A stretch of DNA of 64,000 nucleotides from Candidatus Dormiibacter inghamiae (lineage in GTDB: Bacteria > Chloroflexota > Dormibacteria > Dormibacterales > Dormibacteraceae), in contig JAEKNQ010000019.1 in NCBI GenBank assembly GCA_016464825.1, forward strand, positions 62,001 through 126,000, read 5' to 3'. The position numbers and the translations under genes were made by a program. Below, piece after piece: positions 9,358 to 16,749 of the stretch. How positions within the stretch are numbered: position 1 is the first letter of the stretch; each line of letters starts with the position of its first letter. The notes below the pieces were generated by a model. That model saw only the letters and a list, made by a program, of their open reading frames with translations. It searched no databases and had not been told where the DNA came from.

Positions 9358-9942
9358 CTAGCCTTCTTCCTGAGCCACCACCGCCACATCCATCTTCAAG
9401 ATCGTCGTCAGGACCTTGCTCTCTCTCAGCATTGCGCGCCGGTAGTGCACCAACTCGTCGAGCGGGTACCACAGTCCTATCCAAGCGATCACGAGGGCGA
9501 GTTGATCGCCGAGCACGAACTTGTCGAAGGCGGGCAGGCCCGACTGGTTGAAGTAGAACGACAAGCCAGCTCCGACGGCGAACAGGAGGAGCCCGACGCC
9601 GAGGGCCTCCCTGATGTTGCGCAACTGCGCCCGGCGAGTTCCGTCTGTCTGCTGAAGCCTCAGTTGGCAGTAGCGATGAATCGCCTTTCGGAGGCGCTCC
9701 TCGGTGTCCTCCAGCAGCTGGTCGGGGGGCAACACTATGGTTGCCCGCAGGCCGGGCCGGAGCCGCCCAGCCAGCAGCCTCTGAATCAGCTCCTCAATGC
9801 CGCTGACGAGGCGCCCAGTCGATGACAGCATATCCGCCGTTGTTAGCTGAAAGAGCTCCTGCGCCGAATTGAGGTGGAGGACGATGCCGCCCGAGTCAAC
9901 CGCACTGATTGATGCCTGGCCTGACAGACCTCTCTCTTTCAT
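9358..9942 (-). CDS. Conserved hypothetical membrane protein
   Basis: The product is 194 aa. A soluble N-terminal part (1-110) contains a helix-rich stretch (GRLVSGIEELIQRLLAGRL, then LLEDTEERLRKAIHRYCQLR). It is followed by two membrane segments (about 113-130, LGVGLLLFAVGAGLSFYF, and 145-160, LALVIAWIGLWYPLDEL), and the C-terminal tail (HYRRAMLRESKVLTTIL) is cytoplasmic. I recognise no named family. ATG 9942 has AGGAGG about 17 bases upstream, a rather long spacing. It is divergent from the membrane protein at 10107. Confidence 0.65.
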   Translation of the reverse strand: MKERGLSGQASISAVDSGGIVLHLNSAQELFQLTTADMLSSTGRLVSGIEELIQRLLAGRLRPGLRATIVLPPDQLLEDTEERLRKAIHRYCQLRLQQTDGTRRAQLRNIREALGVGLLLFAVGAGLSFYFNQSGLPAFDKFVLGDQLALVIAWIGLWYPLDELVHYRRAMLRESKVLTTILKMDVAVVAQEEG

Positions 9943-10106
9943 ATTCGTGTTCCATCCCTCCTAGCGGATGAGGATAGCCCGCCAGCCTTGCCGATCCGGA
10001 CGGCCAGAATCGAAGTCGAGTCGATGTGCACCCGCATCGTCGGACTACACGGCCGCCTGTGGAATCATGCCAGCCACGGCCGGCGTAGAGTCATTGGACG
10101 CCAGCC

Positions 10107-10841
10107 ATGAGCGCCGTGATCAATCTGTATCAAGATACGGTAGAGCAATTCGGGCGCGGCCCTCTCTTCTGGATGCTCGTTGCAATACTCATCACCTTCG
10201 GGGCGACTCGGATAGCGACTCGGCGGATTCGAGCTGGCGCGGGGGGATTGAAAAACTGGCACATCGGCGGCGTGCATGTGCACCACCAGGTCTTCGGCGT
10301 GATCGCCATCCTCGTGAGCGGATGCTTGGAGTTCGCCTACCGGCCAGGAGCCCCTGCTCGCAACCTTCTCGGCGCCCTGTTTGGAATTGGCGTAAGCCTC
10401 ACGCTGGATGAATTCGCATTGTGGCTTCACCTCGATGATGTGTACTGGGCTCCTGAAGGGCGTAAATCAATCGACGCAGTCTTCGTCGCGGTTCTGATCA
10501 CGGGGCTGCTGCTGATCGGAGTTACTCCGTTTGACGTCTTTGGTCAACACACCGGACTGCTCGCTTCTTTCGAAGTGGGCGTGCTGATCAATCTCAGCCT
10601 GAGCATCATCACGCTCCTTAAGGGAAAGCCAATTGCCGGCATCGCCGGGCTTCTTCTGCCATTTGTCGCCCTCGTTGGCGCCATTCGGCTGGCCAAGCCG
10701 GCCTCTCAATGGGCAAGGTGGCGGTACCCACAGGGCTCGAAAAAGCGCAACCGGGCAACGCGAAGATTCGACCACCCGTATCAGGCTCGCTGGAACCGGG
10801 TGCGAGATCTGATCGGCGGCAAGCCAGACATTCCGATCTAA
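10107..10841 (+). CDS. Conserved integral membrane protein with HIGGVHVHHQ motif
   Basis: The product is 244 aa with about six membrane segments. Conserved features I recognise from an uncharacterised actinobacterial family are KNWHIGGVHVHHQVFG (about 48-63) and SLTLDEFALWLHLDDVYWAP (about 98-117), then RKSIDAVFVA. Several histidines and acidic residues sit inside or next to membrane helices, which could suggest metal or proton handling, but no function is known. The C-terminus is basic (KKRNRATRRFDHPY). A candidate -10 (TAGAGT, 10086-10091) lies 15 bases before the ATG. Confidence 0.75.
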   Translation: MSAVINLYQDTVEQFGRGPLFWMLVAILITFGATRIATRRIRAGAGGLKNWHIGGVHVHHQVFGVIAILVSGCLEFAYRPGAPARNLLGALFGIGVSLTLDEFALWLHLDDVYWAPEGRKSIDAVFVAVLITGLLLIGVTPFDVFGQHTGLLASFEVGVLINLSLSIITLLKGKPIAGIAGLLLPFVALVGAIRLAKPASQWARWRYPQGSKKRNRATRRFDHPYQARWNRVRDLIGGKPDIPI

Positions 10842-11289
10842 GTCGGGCCGTCCCGGGCCAACAGAGCGTTCAGCACCAGCTGGGGTTTGTGCCAACGAGA
10901 GTCAAAGGGATGATCTTCCGGTCGCGGACTGCCGGCGGTCGGCCCGCGCGCTGGGGCCGTGAAGTCTCTGAGATAAGCCGATAGGGCGTAAGTTTGTCAT
11001 CGCCTGGTAGCGGACGGTCCTACGATGGCTTGACCTGGCCGCGGGCGACTGCCGAAGGCCCGATCCACTTTCAATGCCGAGATAACGGCGCTGAGCAGGC
11101 TGGTCGCCCGCAATCGAGAGGATGGGGCCGGTCGACCGAGCCAGCAGAGGGAGATAGGAGATGTTTGCTGCGGCGAGAGCGCGGTTACCTCGTCGGCTTG
11201 GTGTGTCACCGTCGGCGCTCTTGCGAGTGCCAACTAAAGGCGCCGCTGCTTCCCCGACCCTGGAACTATTGTTCACAGTAATGCACACC
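10842..11289. other. Intergenic stretch, nothing recognised
   Basis: About 450 bases lie between the membrane protein and the presumed left part of the IS110-type element. Open frames here have no family match and their coding pattern is unlike the flanking genes. Confidence 0.35.
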
Positions 11290-11517
11290 GGCAGCGATTT
11301 CGGCGCACCGCCTGTTAGTGTCCGGCGAGTGTCACGCTATGGGGAGGTCGGCGGGTTGGCTCATAGTGTCGCTGCCCGTCGTGGCGTGGCTTTCATGCGA
11401 ATCGCCACCCGCCGGCTGAATAGGGCCGGCCGGCGTGACTTGATAGGAGCGTGGCGTCGCCCCCACTCAGGTATGTCCACCGACCGGACCCTAATCCCCC
11501 GTAGAGGAGACAGGTCA
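11290..11517 (+). ncRNA. Candidate IS110 bridge-RNA region
   Basis: This is the non-coding leader directly upstream of an IS110-family transposase start. In the IS110 subgroup this left-end leader is known to encode a structured bridge RNA whose loops pair with target and donor DNA. Here it is about 200 bases long and rich in complementary GC blocks: for example CGCCGGC near 11409 pairs with GCCGGCG near 11428, and GTGTCACGC near 11329 resembles later CGTGGCGTCG near 11451. I cannot fold it or locate the element's left end, so both existence and boundaries are inference. Confidence 0.35.
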
Positions 11518-11958
11518 ATGGTGACACTCGGGAGCGACAGCCACAAGAAGACGCATACCTTTGTGGCGGTGGACGGCAATGGCTGCCAGCTCGACAGCCG
11601 TACGGTGGCGGCGACCAGCGCTGGCCATCTGCAAGCGCTGCGCTGGGCCCAGCAATGGCCGGAACGAAGGTGGGCGCTGGAGGACTGCAGGCATCTTTCC
11701 CGTCGCCTGGAAGCAGATCTGCTGGCCGCGGGGGAGGCGGTGCAACGAGTCCCGCCCAAGCTGATGGCGTGTGCCCGGCAGGGTGGCCGCGAGCTGGGCA
11801 AGTCGGATCCTATAGACGCCCTGGCCGTCGCCCGGGCGGCGCTCCGGGAGCCAGACCTGCCGGTGGCGCAGCTGGACGGACCCAGCCGAGAGGTGAAGCT
11901 GCTCCTCGATCAGTCAGTGAGACCCGAGAATCGCCTGGAGACAGTAGAAGTTGAGTAG
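11518..11958 (+). pseudogene. IS110-family transposase, 3'-truncated
   Basis: The product is 146 aa from ATG 11518, with GAGGAGAC 8-15 bases upstream. It is the N-terminal RuvC-like DEDD domain of an IS110 transposase: LGSDSHKKTHTFVAVD carries the first Asp, WALEDCRHLSRRLEADLL the Glu, and GKSDPIDALAVARAALRE the last acidic pair. Similarity ends abruptly after REVKLLLD; the last 15 residues are unrelated, and the roughly 200-residue C-terminal Tnp domain with the catalytic serine is missing. The frame extends upstream to 11161, but that part is not protein-like. It cannot transpose by itself. Confidence 0.85.
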
Positions 11959-12009
11959 TACGCATTTGCGACCCTTGCGATCATCGAGGCCCGGTGTCGA
12001 GTTCAGTCC

Positions 12010-12450
12010 TCAGCTCACCGCTTTCTTCACGAGCGTGCCGATCCTTGCCTCGTCGGCGGCGGTCAACTCCCTCAGAGCGTAGGCGTTCGGCCACATGGCG
12101 CCTTCGTCGAGGTTCGCCTTGTCGCTGAAGCCCAACGTCGCGTACCTCGTCTTGAACTTCTGCCCGCTTTGGAAGAAGCAGACGACATTGCCGTCCTTGG
12201 CATACGCGGGCATCCCGTACCAGGTTCTCGGTGTCAGGTCTGGCGCGCTGGCCTTGATGAGGGCGTGGAGCCGCTCGGCCATCTCGCGATCCGACTTCGG
12301 CATCTCGGCGATCTTCGCGAGCACGTCTTTTTCCCCGTTCGCATTGTCGGCGCGCGCCTTCATCTCTCGGACGCGCTCCTTCATCGCGGCTCGTTCCTCG
12401 TCCGTGAATTTCGCGGTGGTGCTCTTGGCGGTCTTCTGCTTGCCGTTCAT
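12010..12450 (-). CDS. DUF1801 (YdhG-like) protein
   Basis: The product is 146 aa. A charged N-terminus (1-45) is followed by a DUF1801 fold with the characteristic [19 protein letters not shown] (about 78-96) and [18 protein letters not shown] (about 104-121). The family is widespread, small and cytosolic, with a fold related to iron-sulfur/frataxin-like or YdhG proteins, and its biochemical role is not established. GGGGAGGA lies about 10 bases before ATG 12450, supporting the start. It is monocistronic. Confidence 0.85.
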   Translation of the reverse strand: MNGKQKTAKSTTAKFTDEERAAMKERVREMKARADNANGEKDVLAKIAEMPKSDREMAERLHALIKASAPDLTPRTWYGMPAYAKDGNVVCFFQSGQKFKTRYATLGFSDKANLDEGAMWPNAYALRELTAADEARIGTLVKKAVS

Positions 12451-12993
12451 TGGCGGTTTCCTCCCCTGCCAGTATTGATGGGAACGACCCTCATGCTAGG
12501 TGCCTGCCGCCGCGGCGGCTTCTCCAAAGCTGCTCGATCGCATCGCCCGTAACGCGGCGGCTATGCTCGCGGCATCGAATGCGGTCGCGTTCGGGGAGCG
12601 CCTCGCTCAAGAGGTCGTACTGGGCTGGGCATGCAGCTCGCCGTGCGCGATTGGAGACGGCGGCCACCTACGCCCTGGCCTTATCGCCAGGTCGCGGGGG
12701 ACATCATGGCTGCCCTGAGCACCGACGACCTCACGAATGCCCTCATCGACCATCGCGGGTGGTCAATTTGGACCGCTTCGATGAGTGGCTCGGCGACTCG
12801 TTACTGAGCTTTGCTTCTCGCCTGAGTATCCCTCAAGGTTCGTACGCTTGCGAGCCGAGTCATCGTGGCCGGCTCGAAGACGGTCTTGATGTGTGCGGAT
12901 CAACTCCAAGACACTCATTTCGAATTCAGGCGGCCGGTTCAAAGTGTCCCCTCTCCCCGACCAAACGTTCTTCCGTTTCTTCGGCGTCCGAGG
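12451..12993. other. 543-base stretch without a confident gene
   Basis: Plus-strand frames contain a short run that reads like protein (WRRRPPTPWPYRQVAGDIMA near 12650-12710), but it has no clear start, no ribosome site and no recognised family. It may be a decayed gene. No RNA gene or repeat is seen. Confidence 0.4.
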
Positions 12994-13734
12994 CTACGCC
13001 GGAAGCCGCTCCCAGCCGTGGCTCTCAGCACCACCGCAATTGCCGGCATCCAGACCACCCGTGTTCAGCACCCGGTTGACGTCGCGATAGCTGCGAACGG
13101 TGCCGTTAACCGACACGTGCACGATGGGTATCGCACCGGCAGGCTGGCAGCCTGACGGGTTCGCCTCAGAGGTGTCGAAGTTCGTTGTCAATGGAGCCCG
13201 GCTGAGCACCGCCGTCTGGGTCAGTATCAGCGTCGAGTGGGGCGCGATCTTCAAGCCTGGTTGCCAGATGTCGAAGCGCTGTCCTCCGCTGTCAACGGTG
13301 ACACGGTCGATGGTGACGCTAGTTCCTGAACGGTTCTCGATCCGGATGGCTCCCGCGTCGAAGTCAGGGCCGACGCCGACGAAGGCAACGCCCGGAGACC
13401 CCATCCAGGGCGAAGGCGGCGGGGCAGCCGGCGCGCCAGACCGAATCGTGTCGGCGTACGCCGCATAGACCTCGATCGTGGGCGGCGGGGAAGGCGCCGA
13501 CTGATTCAGGATGACCGAAATCACCACAGCGACCGCTACGGCGCCTCCCCCGCCTAGCGTTAGAGCCGGCCAGTGCGCCTGAAGCCAGTGGATGATGTGG
13601 GCGACCAGGCTTGGCGCCGGCGCGGCAGCCACCGGCAGCGAGGCCAGTACCCGCTCGCGCAGCTCAGCGCTGGGCGGCTCGAAACCCTCGTACAGTGCGT
13701 CGCGAAGAGCCGGCTTGTCGGGACCTATTTCCAC
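12994..13734 (-). CDS. Membrane-anchored partner of ECF sigma factor (anti-sigma-like)
   Basis: The product is 246 aa. A cytoplasmic N-terminal region (1-48) contains ALRDALYEGFEPPSAELRER. One membrane segment follows (about 56-73, LTLGGGGAVAVAVVISVIL). An extracytoplasmic domain (75-246) has beta-rich sequence and two cysteines (SGCQPAG, AGNCGG). The topology and the 10-base overlap with the upstream sigma gene (stop at 13725, start at 13734) point to a membrane anti-sigma factor or sensor that holds the sigma factor until an envelope signal arrives. A ZAS zinc motif is not present. The N-terminal motif EPPS..LR.RVLA recurs in the small ORF at 14562-14729. Confidence 0.7.
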   Translation of the reverse strand: MEIGPDKPALRDALYEGFEPPSAELRERVLASLPVAAAPAPSLVAHIIHWLQAHWPALTLGGGGAVAVAVVISVILNQSAPSPPPTIEVYAAYADTIRSGAPAAPPPSPWMGSPGVAFVGVGPDFDAGAIRIENRSGTSVTIDRVTVDSGGQRFDIWQPGLKIAPHSTLILTQTAVLSRAPLTTNFDTSEANPSGCQPAGAIPIVHVSVNGTVRSYRDVNRVLNTGGLDAGNCGGAESHGWERLPA

Positions 13735-14267
13735 GGGATGGACCCCTCCGATTCAGCCAGTACCGGACGCAGACGCTTGAGGACTCGGTAGAGGCGGGTC
13801 TTCGTCCCGGCAGGACTCAGGCCAACGACGGGCGCCACCTCCTGGAGCGGTAGATCCAAGCCATAGTGAAGGAACAGAAGCAATCGGTCGTTCTCAGCCA
13901 GCTCGCGCACCGCCGCCGTCAAGTCGAGCGTCCGCGTAGTCCGCTCCTCATTCCACCGCCCGACCACATCCAGGTCGGGCAGCCTGATGACGGAGTGCCA
14001 GGCGCCGCGCCGCTGCATGCGCGACCGATTGACCACGATCTTGAAGAACCACGACCGGACGGATGACTCTTCGCGCAACTGTCCGATCTTGCGCCAGGCG
14101 GTTAGGGCGGCTTCCTGGACGGCATCCTCGGCCTCATACCTGTCGCGCATGATGCCGAAGGCGATGTGATACCCGGGCTCGATGAGCGGGCCGATCAGTT
14201 GTTCAAAGGCCTCACGCTCTCCGCTCTTCGCCCTACCGAGTAGGTCGGCTGCGGCCGCGTCGCTCAC
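13725..14267 (-). CDS. ECF-type RNA polymerase sigma factor
   Basis: The product is 180 aa. Region 2 (about 8-80) includes REAFEQLIGPLIEPGYHIAF and DRYEAEDAVQEAALTAWRKI, the -10 recognition helix. Region 4 (about 115-172) includes LDLPLQEVAPVVGLSPAGTKTRLYRVLKRLRP, the -35-binding helix-turn-helix. The length is normal for the group. It directs RNA polymerase to a stress-type regulon and is translationally coupled to its membrane partner. The start ATG 14267 gives a standard N-terminus. An autoregulatory promoter is expected in 14268-14400, but I cannot identify it. Confidence 0.9.
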   Translation of the reverse strand: MSDAAAADLLGRAKSGEREAFEQLIGPLIEPGYHIAFGIMRDRYEAEDAVQEAALTAWRKIGQLREESSVRSWFFKIVVNRSRMQRRGAWHSVIRLPDLDVVGRWNEERTTRTLDLTAAVRELAENDRLLLFLHYGLDLPLQEVAPVVGLSPAGTKTRLYRVLKRLRPVLAESEGSIPWK

Positions 14268-14561
14268 GGTCCCAAGGATCGTATCGATGCGATGGACACC
14301 GACGGCCTCACGTCATCGGGGCTCTTTTAGGCCCAACAAGCTTTCAGACACCGCGGAAAAGCTTGAAACCGGCGACCTACCTGATGGCATCGGTTCAGTA
14401 GGGCGCTTGGAGAGCAATCAATGAAGACTAGCGCTGGGGAAGCCGTGGCAAGCAGTCAGCGGTCGCCGGCATGGCAGGTCTCTCTCGCCGGTGTCGCACT
14501 GGCCAGAAGATCGGTCTCGACCCAGCGGCCGGGCTGAGGCCGGAACCGAGCGAAGCGGAGG
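14268..14561. other. Divergent intergenic stretch upstream of sigma factor
   Basis: No gene is recognised. It probably carries the sigma operon promoter on the minus strand and any promoter for the small ORF at 14562 on the plus strand; no reliable boxes could be picked. Confidence 0.35.
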
Positions 14562-14729
14562 ATGATCCACGACGGGGGATTCCGAGAGATGTTGCGGCAT
14601 GTACTGATGGAAATGGTAGAGCCGCCCAGCCAAGACCTTCGCGACCGCGTGCTGGCCGTGACCCGGGCCATAGGGACGCCTGCCGTTTCCCGCACCCGAA
14701 TCCAGAAACGATGGCGGCGGCCGAGATGA
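14562..14729 (+). CDS. Microprotein resembling N-terminus of the anti-sigma-like protein
   Basis: The ORF has 55 codons, with ATG 14562 directly preceded by GCGGAGG and stop TGA 14727-14729. Residues about 10-32 (LRHVLMEMVEPPSQDLRDRV) align with ALRDALYEGFEPPSAELRER of the membrane protein at 12994-13734, with about 13 identities over 22 residues. After this block the sequence becomes basic (RTRIQKRWRRPR) and ends, with no membrane segment. It could be a truncated paralogue, or a soluble microprotein carrying only the presumed sigma-binding segment. It lies 300 bases from the sigma gene on the opposite strand. Confidence 0.5.
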   Translation: MIHDGGFREMLRHVLMEMVEPPSQDLRDRVLAVTRAIGTPAVSRTRIQKRWRRPR

Positions 14730-14895
14730 CAGCAGCCTGAAGCGGGTGAGCCACCCATGTTGAGGGAGCTGAAACCTTTCGCGCCCTGGCTGCATCTTTT
14801 TAGGGAAACGTGGTGGACGTGGTGGAGAGGTGGAACGACCGGTTCCACTGATCGGTGCCAGAGCATGTTCGCGACTGGTTTTGGAGGTGAAGTAG
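14730..14895. other. Leader of the envelope-stress block
   Basis: A GC-poor stretch (CTTTTTAGGGAAACGTGGTG near 14797-14816) precedes GGAGGTG at 14884-14890, the ribosome site of the next gene. It could hold the block's promoter; no clear -35/-10 pair was found. Confidence 0.3.
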
Positions 14896-15693
14896 TTGGT
14901 AGTTCCGACGGTTTCGAATTTCTTCGAGGGTGTGGTGGTCTCCCTGACTGCCGCTTTGATCACGCTGCTCTCGTTCATCCCGGCTCTGATCGGGGCACTA
15001 CTGATTCTGATCATCGGCTGGATCATCGCCGGGATCGTTGGCCGGCTGGTGAGCACTGTCCTCCAGAAGGTGGGTTTCGAGACTGCTGCGGAGCGGACTG
15101 GCGTGACCGGCTTCATCTCGCGGAGCGGCGCGCGCGGCTGGACCGCGTCGAAGGTGATCGGTGAGCTGGCCAAGTGGTTCATCCGGCTCATCTTCCTGGA
15201 GGCGGCAGCGCAGGCGGTGCACCTCACGGCGATCAGCGATCTGATCAACCGCCTGATCTTCTTCATTCCCAACCTGGCAGTGGCGCTGGTGGTGCTGCTG
15301 ATCGGCGCCCTGGTGGGCAAGCTGCTGGCCGGCGTCGTCAGGGGAGCGGCCTCGGAAGCCGGTTTGGAAAGCCCGAATTTGCTCGCCTCGGTGGCGCAGT
15401 ACGCAGTCATCGGCTTCGCCGCGATCATCGCTGTGGACCAGATCGGCGTAGCAGCGACGATCGTGAACACGCTTTTCATGGCGATCGTTGGTGCCATCGC
15501 CCTGGCGCTGGCGCTGGCCTTTGGGCTGGGCGGCCGCGAGGTCGCGGGCGAGATGTGGCGGCGGTGGTACCTGAAGAGTCAGGGGGCGGCCTCACGCCTG
15601 GAGCAGGCGGCGCAGTCGGCTTCGGCTTCGAGCAGCCCGCCGCCCGTCCAGTCACAGGCAGGGGCCCAGCGGGCCAGGCCTGTCGAGTCCTGA
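14896..15693 (+). CDS. TM-helix repeat protein (mechanosensitive-channel-related)
   Basis: The product is 265 aa from TTG 14896, with GGAGGTG 6-12 bases upstream. Four to five membrane segments contain the conserved TM-helix repeat (Pfam TM_helix) twice: LSFIPALIGALLILIIGWII (about 24-43) and FFIPNLAVALVVLLIGALVG (about 124-143). This repeat is found in MscS-related proteins, but the MscS beta domain is absent. The C-terminal 50 residues are Ser/Pro/Gln-rich and cytoplasmic. It probably forms a small conductance or membrane-tension-related pore. It leads the DUF2382/GlsB block, which supports an osmotic or envelope-stress role. Confidence 0.8.
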   Translation: MVVPTVSNFFEGVVVSLTAALITLLSFIPALIGALLILIIGWIIAGIVGRLVSTVLQKVGFETAAERTGVTGFISRSGARGWTASKVIGELAKWFIRLIFLEAAAQAVHLTAISDLINRLIFFIPNLAVALVVLLIGALVGKLLAGVVRGAASEAGLESPNLLASVAQYAVIGFAAIIAVDQIGVAATIVNTLFMAIVGAIALALALAFGLGGREVAGEMWRRWYLKSQGAASRLEQAAQSASASSSPPPVQSQAGAQRARPVES

Positions 15694-15766
15694 GCGTGGC
15701 GAGGCCACAACGAACGGGCCAGGTTGGATCGACCTTGGCGGTTGGCCTGAAGAGGCAGGAGAGGCA

Positions 15767-16216
15767 TTGGCTGTAGACGAACCTGAGTCAGTAGCGGGTA
15801 AGCCCCCTGCGGAGGAGAAGCAGTCGATTGAGCTTCGCGAGGAGGAACTGCAGGCGCGCAAGCAGCGAGTGGAGACGGGCGAGGTGAAGCTGCGCAAGGA
15901 GGTGGTGACAGAGCGGCGAGAGATCGAAGTGCCGGTAGCTCGGGAAGAGGTGTTCGTGGAGCGACAACGATTGGCTGAGCCAGCCCCTGCCCCCGATGCC
16001 CAGATTGAAGAAGGAGAGTTTCGCGTCACGCTGGCGGCCGAGGAGGTCAGTGTCGAGAAGCGAACAGTCGTGCGCGAGGAGGTGGTGCTCGGCAAGCGTC
16101 AGATCACCGACTTAGAGCACGTCGAAGGTGAGGTACGGCGCGAGGCGCCCCGCATCGAGCGCCACGGGGTGGATGCAAGCGCTGTGGATGAGTCAGGAAG
16201 CCGCCATGGCACCTAG
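15767..16216 (+). CDS. DUF2382 (YsnF/AvaK-like) stress protein 1
   Basis: The product is 149 aa from TTG 15767, with AGGAGAGG just upstream. It is almost entirely DUF2382: IELREEELQARKQRVETGEV (about 24-43), then VTERREIEVPVAREEVFVER and a second half EEVSVEKRTVVREEVVLGKR. The domain is a charged, beta-rich repeat common in desiccation- and salt-responsive proteins of cyanobacteria, deinococci and actinobacteria. It is usually linked to PRC-barrel domains, and its biochemical role is unknown. It is cytosolic with no signal. The bases around 15845-15870 are nearly identical to 17165-17190 of the third member, showing duplication within the locus. Confidence 0.88.
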   Translation: MAVDEPESVAGKPPAEEKQSIELREEELQARKQRVETGEVKLRKEVVTERREIEVPVAREEVFVERQRLAEPAPAPDAQIEEGEFRVTLAAEEVSVEKRTVVREEVVLGKRQITDLEHVEGEVRREAPRIERHGVDASAVDESGSRHGT

Positions 16217-16748
16217 GGCAGACAAGATTCCACCCCCCGGCTGGGCTGAACCGGCCCGTTCGGAGGCCGGTGGTGAGCTCCAGACGTTGGCGTTCCTGGA
16301 AGAGGAGCTGGTGCCTCGAACCGCTGCCGTGAGTAGGGGCGAGATCATCGTTCGCAAGCAAGTCGTGACGGAGATGCGGGCGGTGCAGGTGCCGGTGCGG
16401 CGAGAAGTCGTGGAGGTGTACCGGCGGGGACCTGGCGGAGATCCGGTTCAGCCGACCGAGCAGACCGTAGGGCCGAGCGGGCTGCCGAGCGAACCTACGT
16501 CGACGGATGCGGGCGGGGTCATCTGGGACTCTGAGCCCGAGGAAGAGGTAAACCGATTGCCGCTCCTCGAAGAGGAGCCGGTCATCACCACCCGGCTGGT
16601 GGTCCGGGAGGAAGTCGTGGTTCGCCGGCTTCGCTACCGGGGCCACAAGCGCATTGCTGAAGAGGTGCGGCGGGAAGAGCCGCGCCTGGAAACCCATGGA
16701 CCGGTGAGCGGCAGCTCACCGGAGCTCGATCAATTCAAGGAGGATTGA
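16206..16748 (+). CDS. DUF2382-like protein 2 (divergent)
   Basis: The product is 180 aa. I take ATG 16206 (MAPRADKIPPPGW), which has AGGA about 8 bases upstream and overlaps the previous gene by 11 bases; ATG 16188 is an alternative. Two DUF2382-like halves are visible: LAFLEEELVPRTAAVSRGEI with RKQVVTEMRAVQVPVRREVV, and LPLLEEEPVITTRLVVREEV with RRLRYRGHKRIAEEVRREEP. A Gly/Pro/Ser linker (about 85-120) separates them. The repeats lack several family-typical residues, so this is a fast-evolving copy. The stop is directly followed by the next member, and AAGGAGG at the end of this gene serves as that gene's ribosome site. Confidence 0.75.
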   Translation: MAPRADKIPPPGWAEPARSEAGGELQTLAFLEEELVPRTAAVSRGEIIVRKQVVTEMRAVQVPVRREVVEVYRRGPGGDPVQPTEQTVGPSGLPSEPTSTDAGGVIWDSEPEEEVNRLPLLEEEPVITTRLVVREEVVVRRLRYRGHKRIAEEVRREEPRLETHGPVSGSSPELDQFKED

Positions 16749-16749
16749 G

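Noticed and set aside
11161-11517. N-terminal extension of the IS110 transposase
   Set aside because: The family begins at LGSDSHKK; the upstream part is not protein-like and coincides with the expected RNA leader.
12451-12993. Possible genes on the plus strand (frames of 127 and 209 codons)
   Set aside because: No ribosome site, no family, biased composition; they look like shadows or decayed sequence.
14418-15497. Long minus-strand frame of 359 codons over the TM-helix gene
   Set aside because: It is antisense to a well-supported gene and rich in Ser/Ala/Thr as expected for a shadow frame in GC-rich DNA.
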